The notes below the pieces were generated by a model that saw only the letters and a program-made list of their open reading frames with translations, did no database searches and was not told where the DNA came from. This document shows positions 44,909 to 44,949 of a DNA stretch of 44,949 nucleotides, in pieces. Each line of letters starts with the position of its first letter. Within the stretch, counting starts at the first letter, position 1. This stretch comes from Euprymna scolopes (taxonomy: Eukaryota > Mollusca > Cephalopoda > Sepiida > Sepiolidae). Both the position numbers and the translations under genes were made by a program. Location of the stretch: contig CM044488.1 of assembly GCA_024364805.1 (NCBI GenBank), positions 43,735,069-43,780,017 on the forward strand. Reading direction: 5' to 3'.

Positions 44909-44949
44909 CCACACACACATACACACACACACACACACACACGTATATA
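44909..44949. repeat. (CA)n microsatellite, going into TA at the window edge
   Basis: Imperfect CA run of about 16 units followed by cgtatata, where the window stops. Confidence 0.95.

Overview
The window looks like gene-poor, repeat-dense animal DNA. It is AT-rich, full of long dinucleotide and tetranucleotide microsatellites, and holds decayed copies of many transposon classes with no bacterial-style gene organisation. The mixture of one CR1/Jockey-type LINE family, several mariner lineages, an IS630-like transposase that I associate with octopus genomes, compound (TA)n(TG)n arrays and Helitron-like repeats suggests a cephalopod mollusc, most likely an octopus. That assignment is inference from remembered family resemblance; no database search was made. 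I see no complete host protein-coding gene, no rRNA or tRNA gene, and no CRISPR array. The best host-gene hint is one candidate exon near 36958-37171.

Layout. 1-293 is the 5' part of an IS630/Tc1-type transposon running off the left edge. 2887-2961 is a tiny MADE1-like MITE. 3500-3750 is a LINE 3' tail. 5671-6186 is an internally deleted mariner. 6480-7220 is a trinucleotide-repeat block with a duplicated flank. 7690-10233 is a long decayed LINE copy (endonuclease, reverse transcriptase, tail) whose central RT segment is replaced by foreign sequence. 10377-10884 is a 27-copy minisatellite, followed by a broken mariner (10938-11680). 12850-13264 is a compact element with Helitron hallmarks. 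13725-14882 is a degenerate satellite of about 155 bp. 16366-17990 carries diverged direct and inverted repeats. 19026-19421 is another mariner remnant. 20402-21130 repeats the Helitron-like module in tandem. 23160-24250 looks like a decayed Penelope-like retroelement. 25237-27028 is the best-preserved LINE copy, with a 361-codon RT reading frame on the minus strand. 27477-30968 is a broken LTR retrotransposon fossil on the minus strand. 33820-34165 and 37768-38145 are further LINE pieces. 36664-36821 is a foldback MITE. 39660-40346 is an IS630-like transposase remnant. 40890-42173 is a full-length but broken mariner, with the end of a different mariner next to it (42207-42295). 43640-44050 is a piece of a second LINE family.

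How it works together. The recognisable coding sequences are mobile-element proteins: LINE endonuclease and reverse transcriptase, and DDE transposases. They do not form a host pathway. The LINE copies are related to each other and share the same 3' tail, so one LINE family has repeatedly seeded the region. Mariner elements of at least four lineages are present, none apparently functional. The structural interest lies in the non-coding repeats: the Helitron-like family, two tandem satellites, compound microsatellites that all share one polarity, and a patch replacing the heart of a LINE RT.
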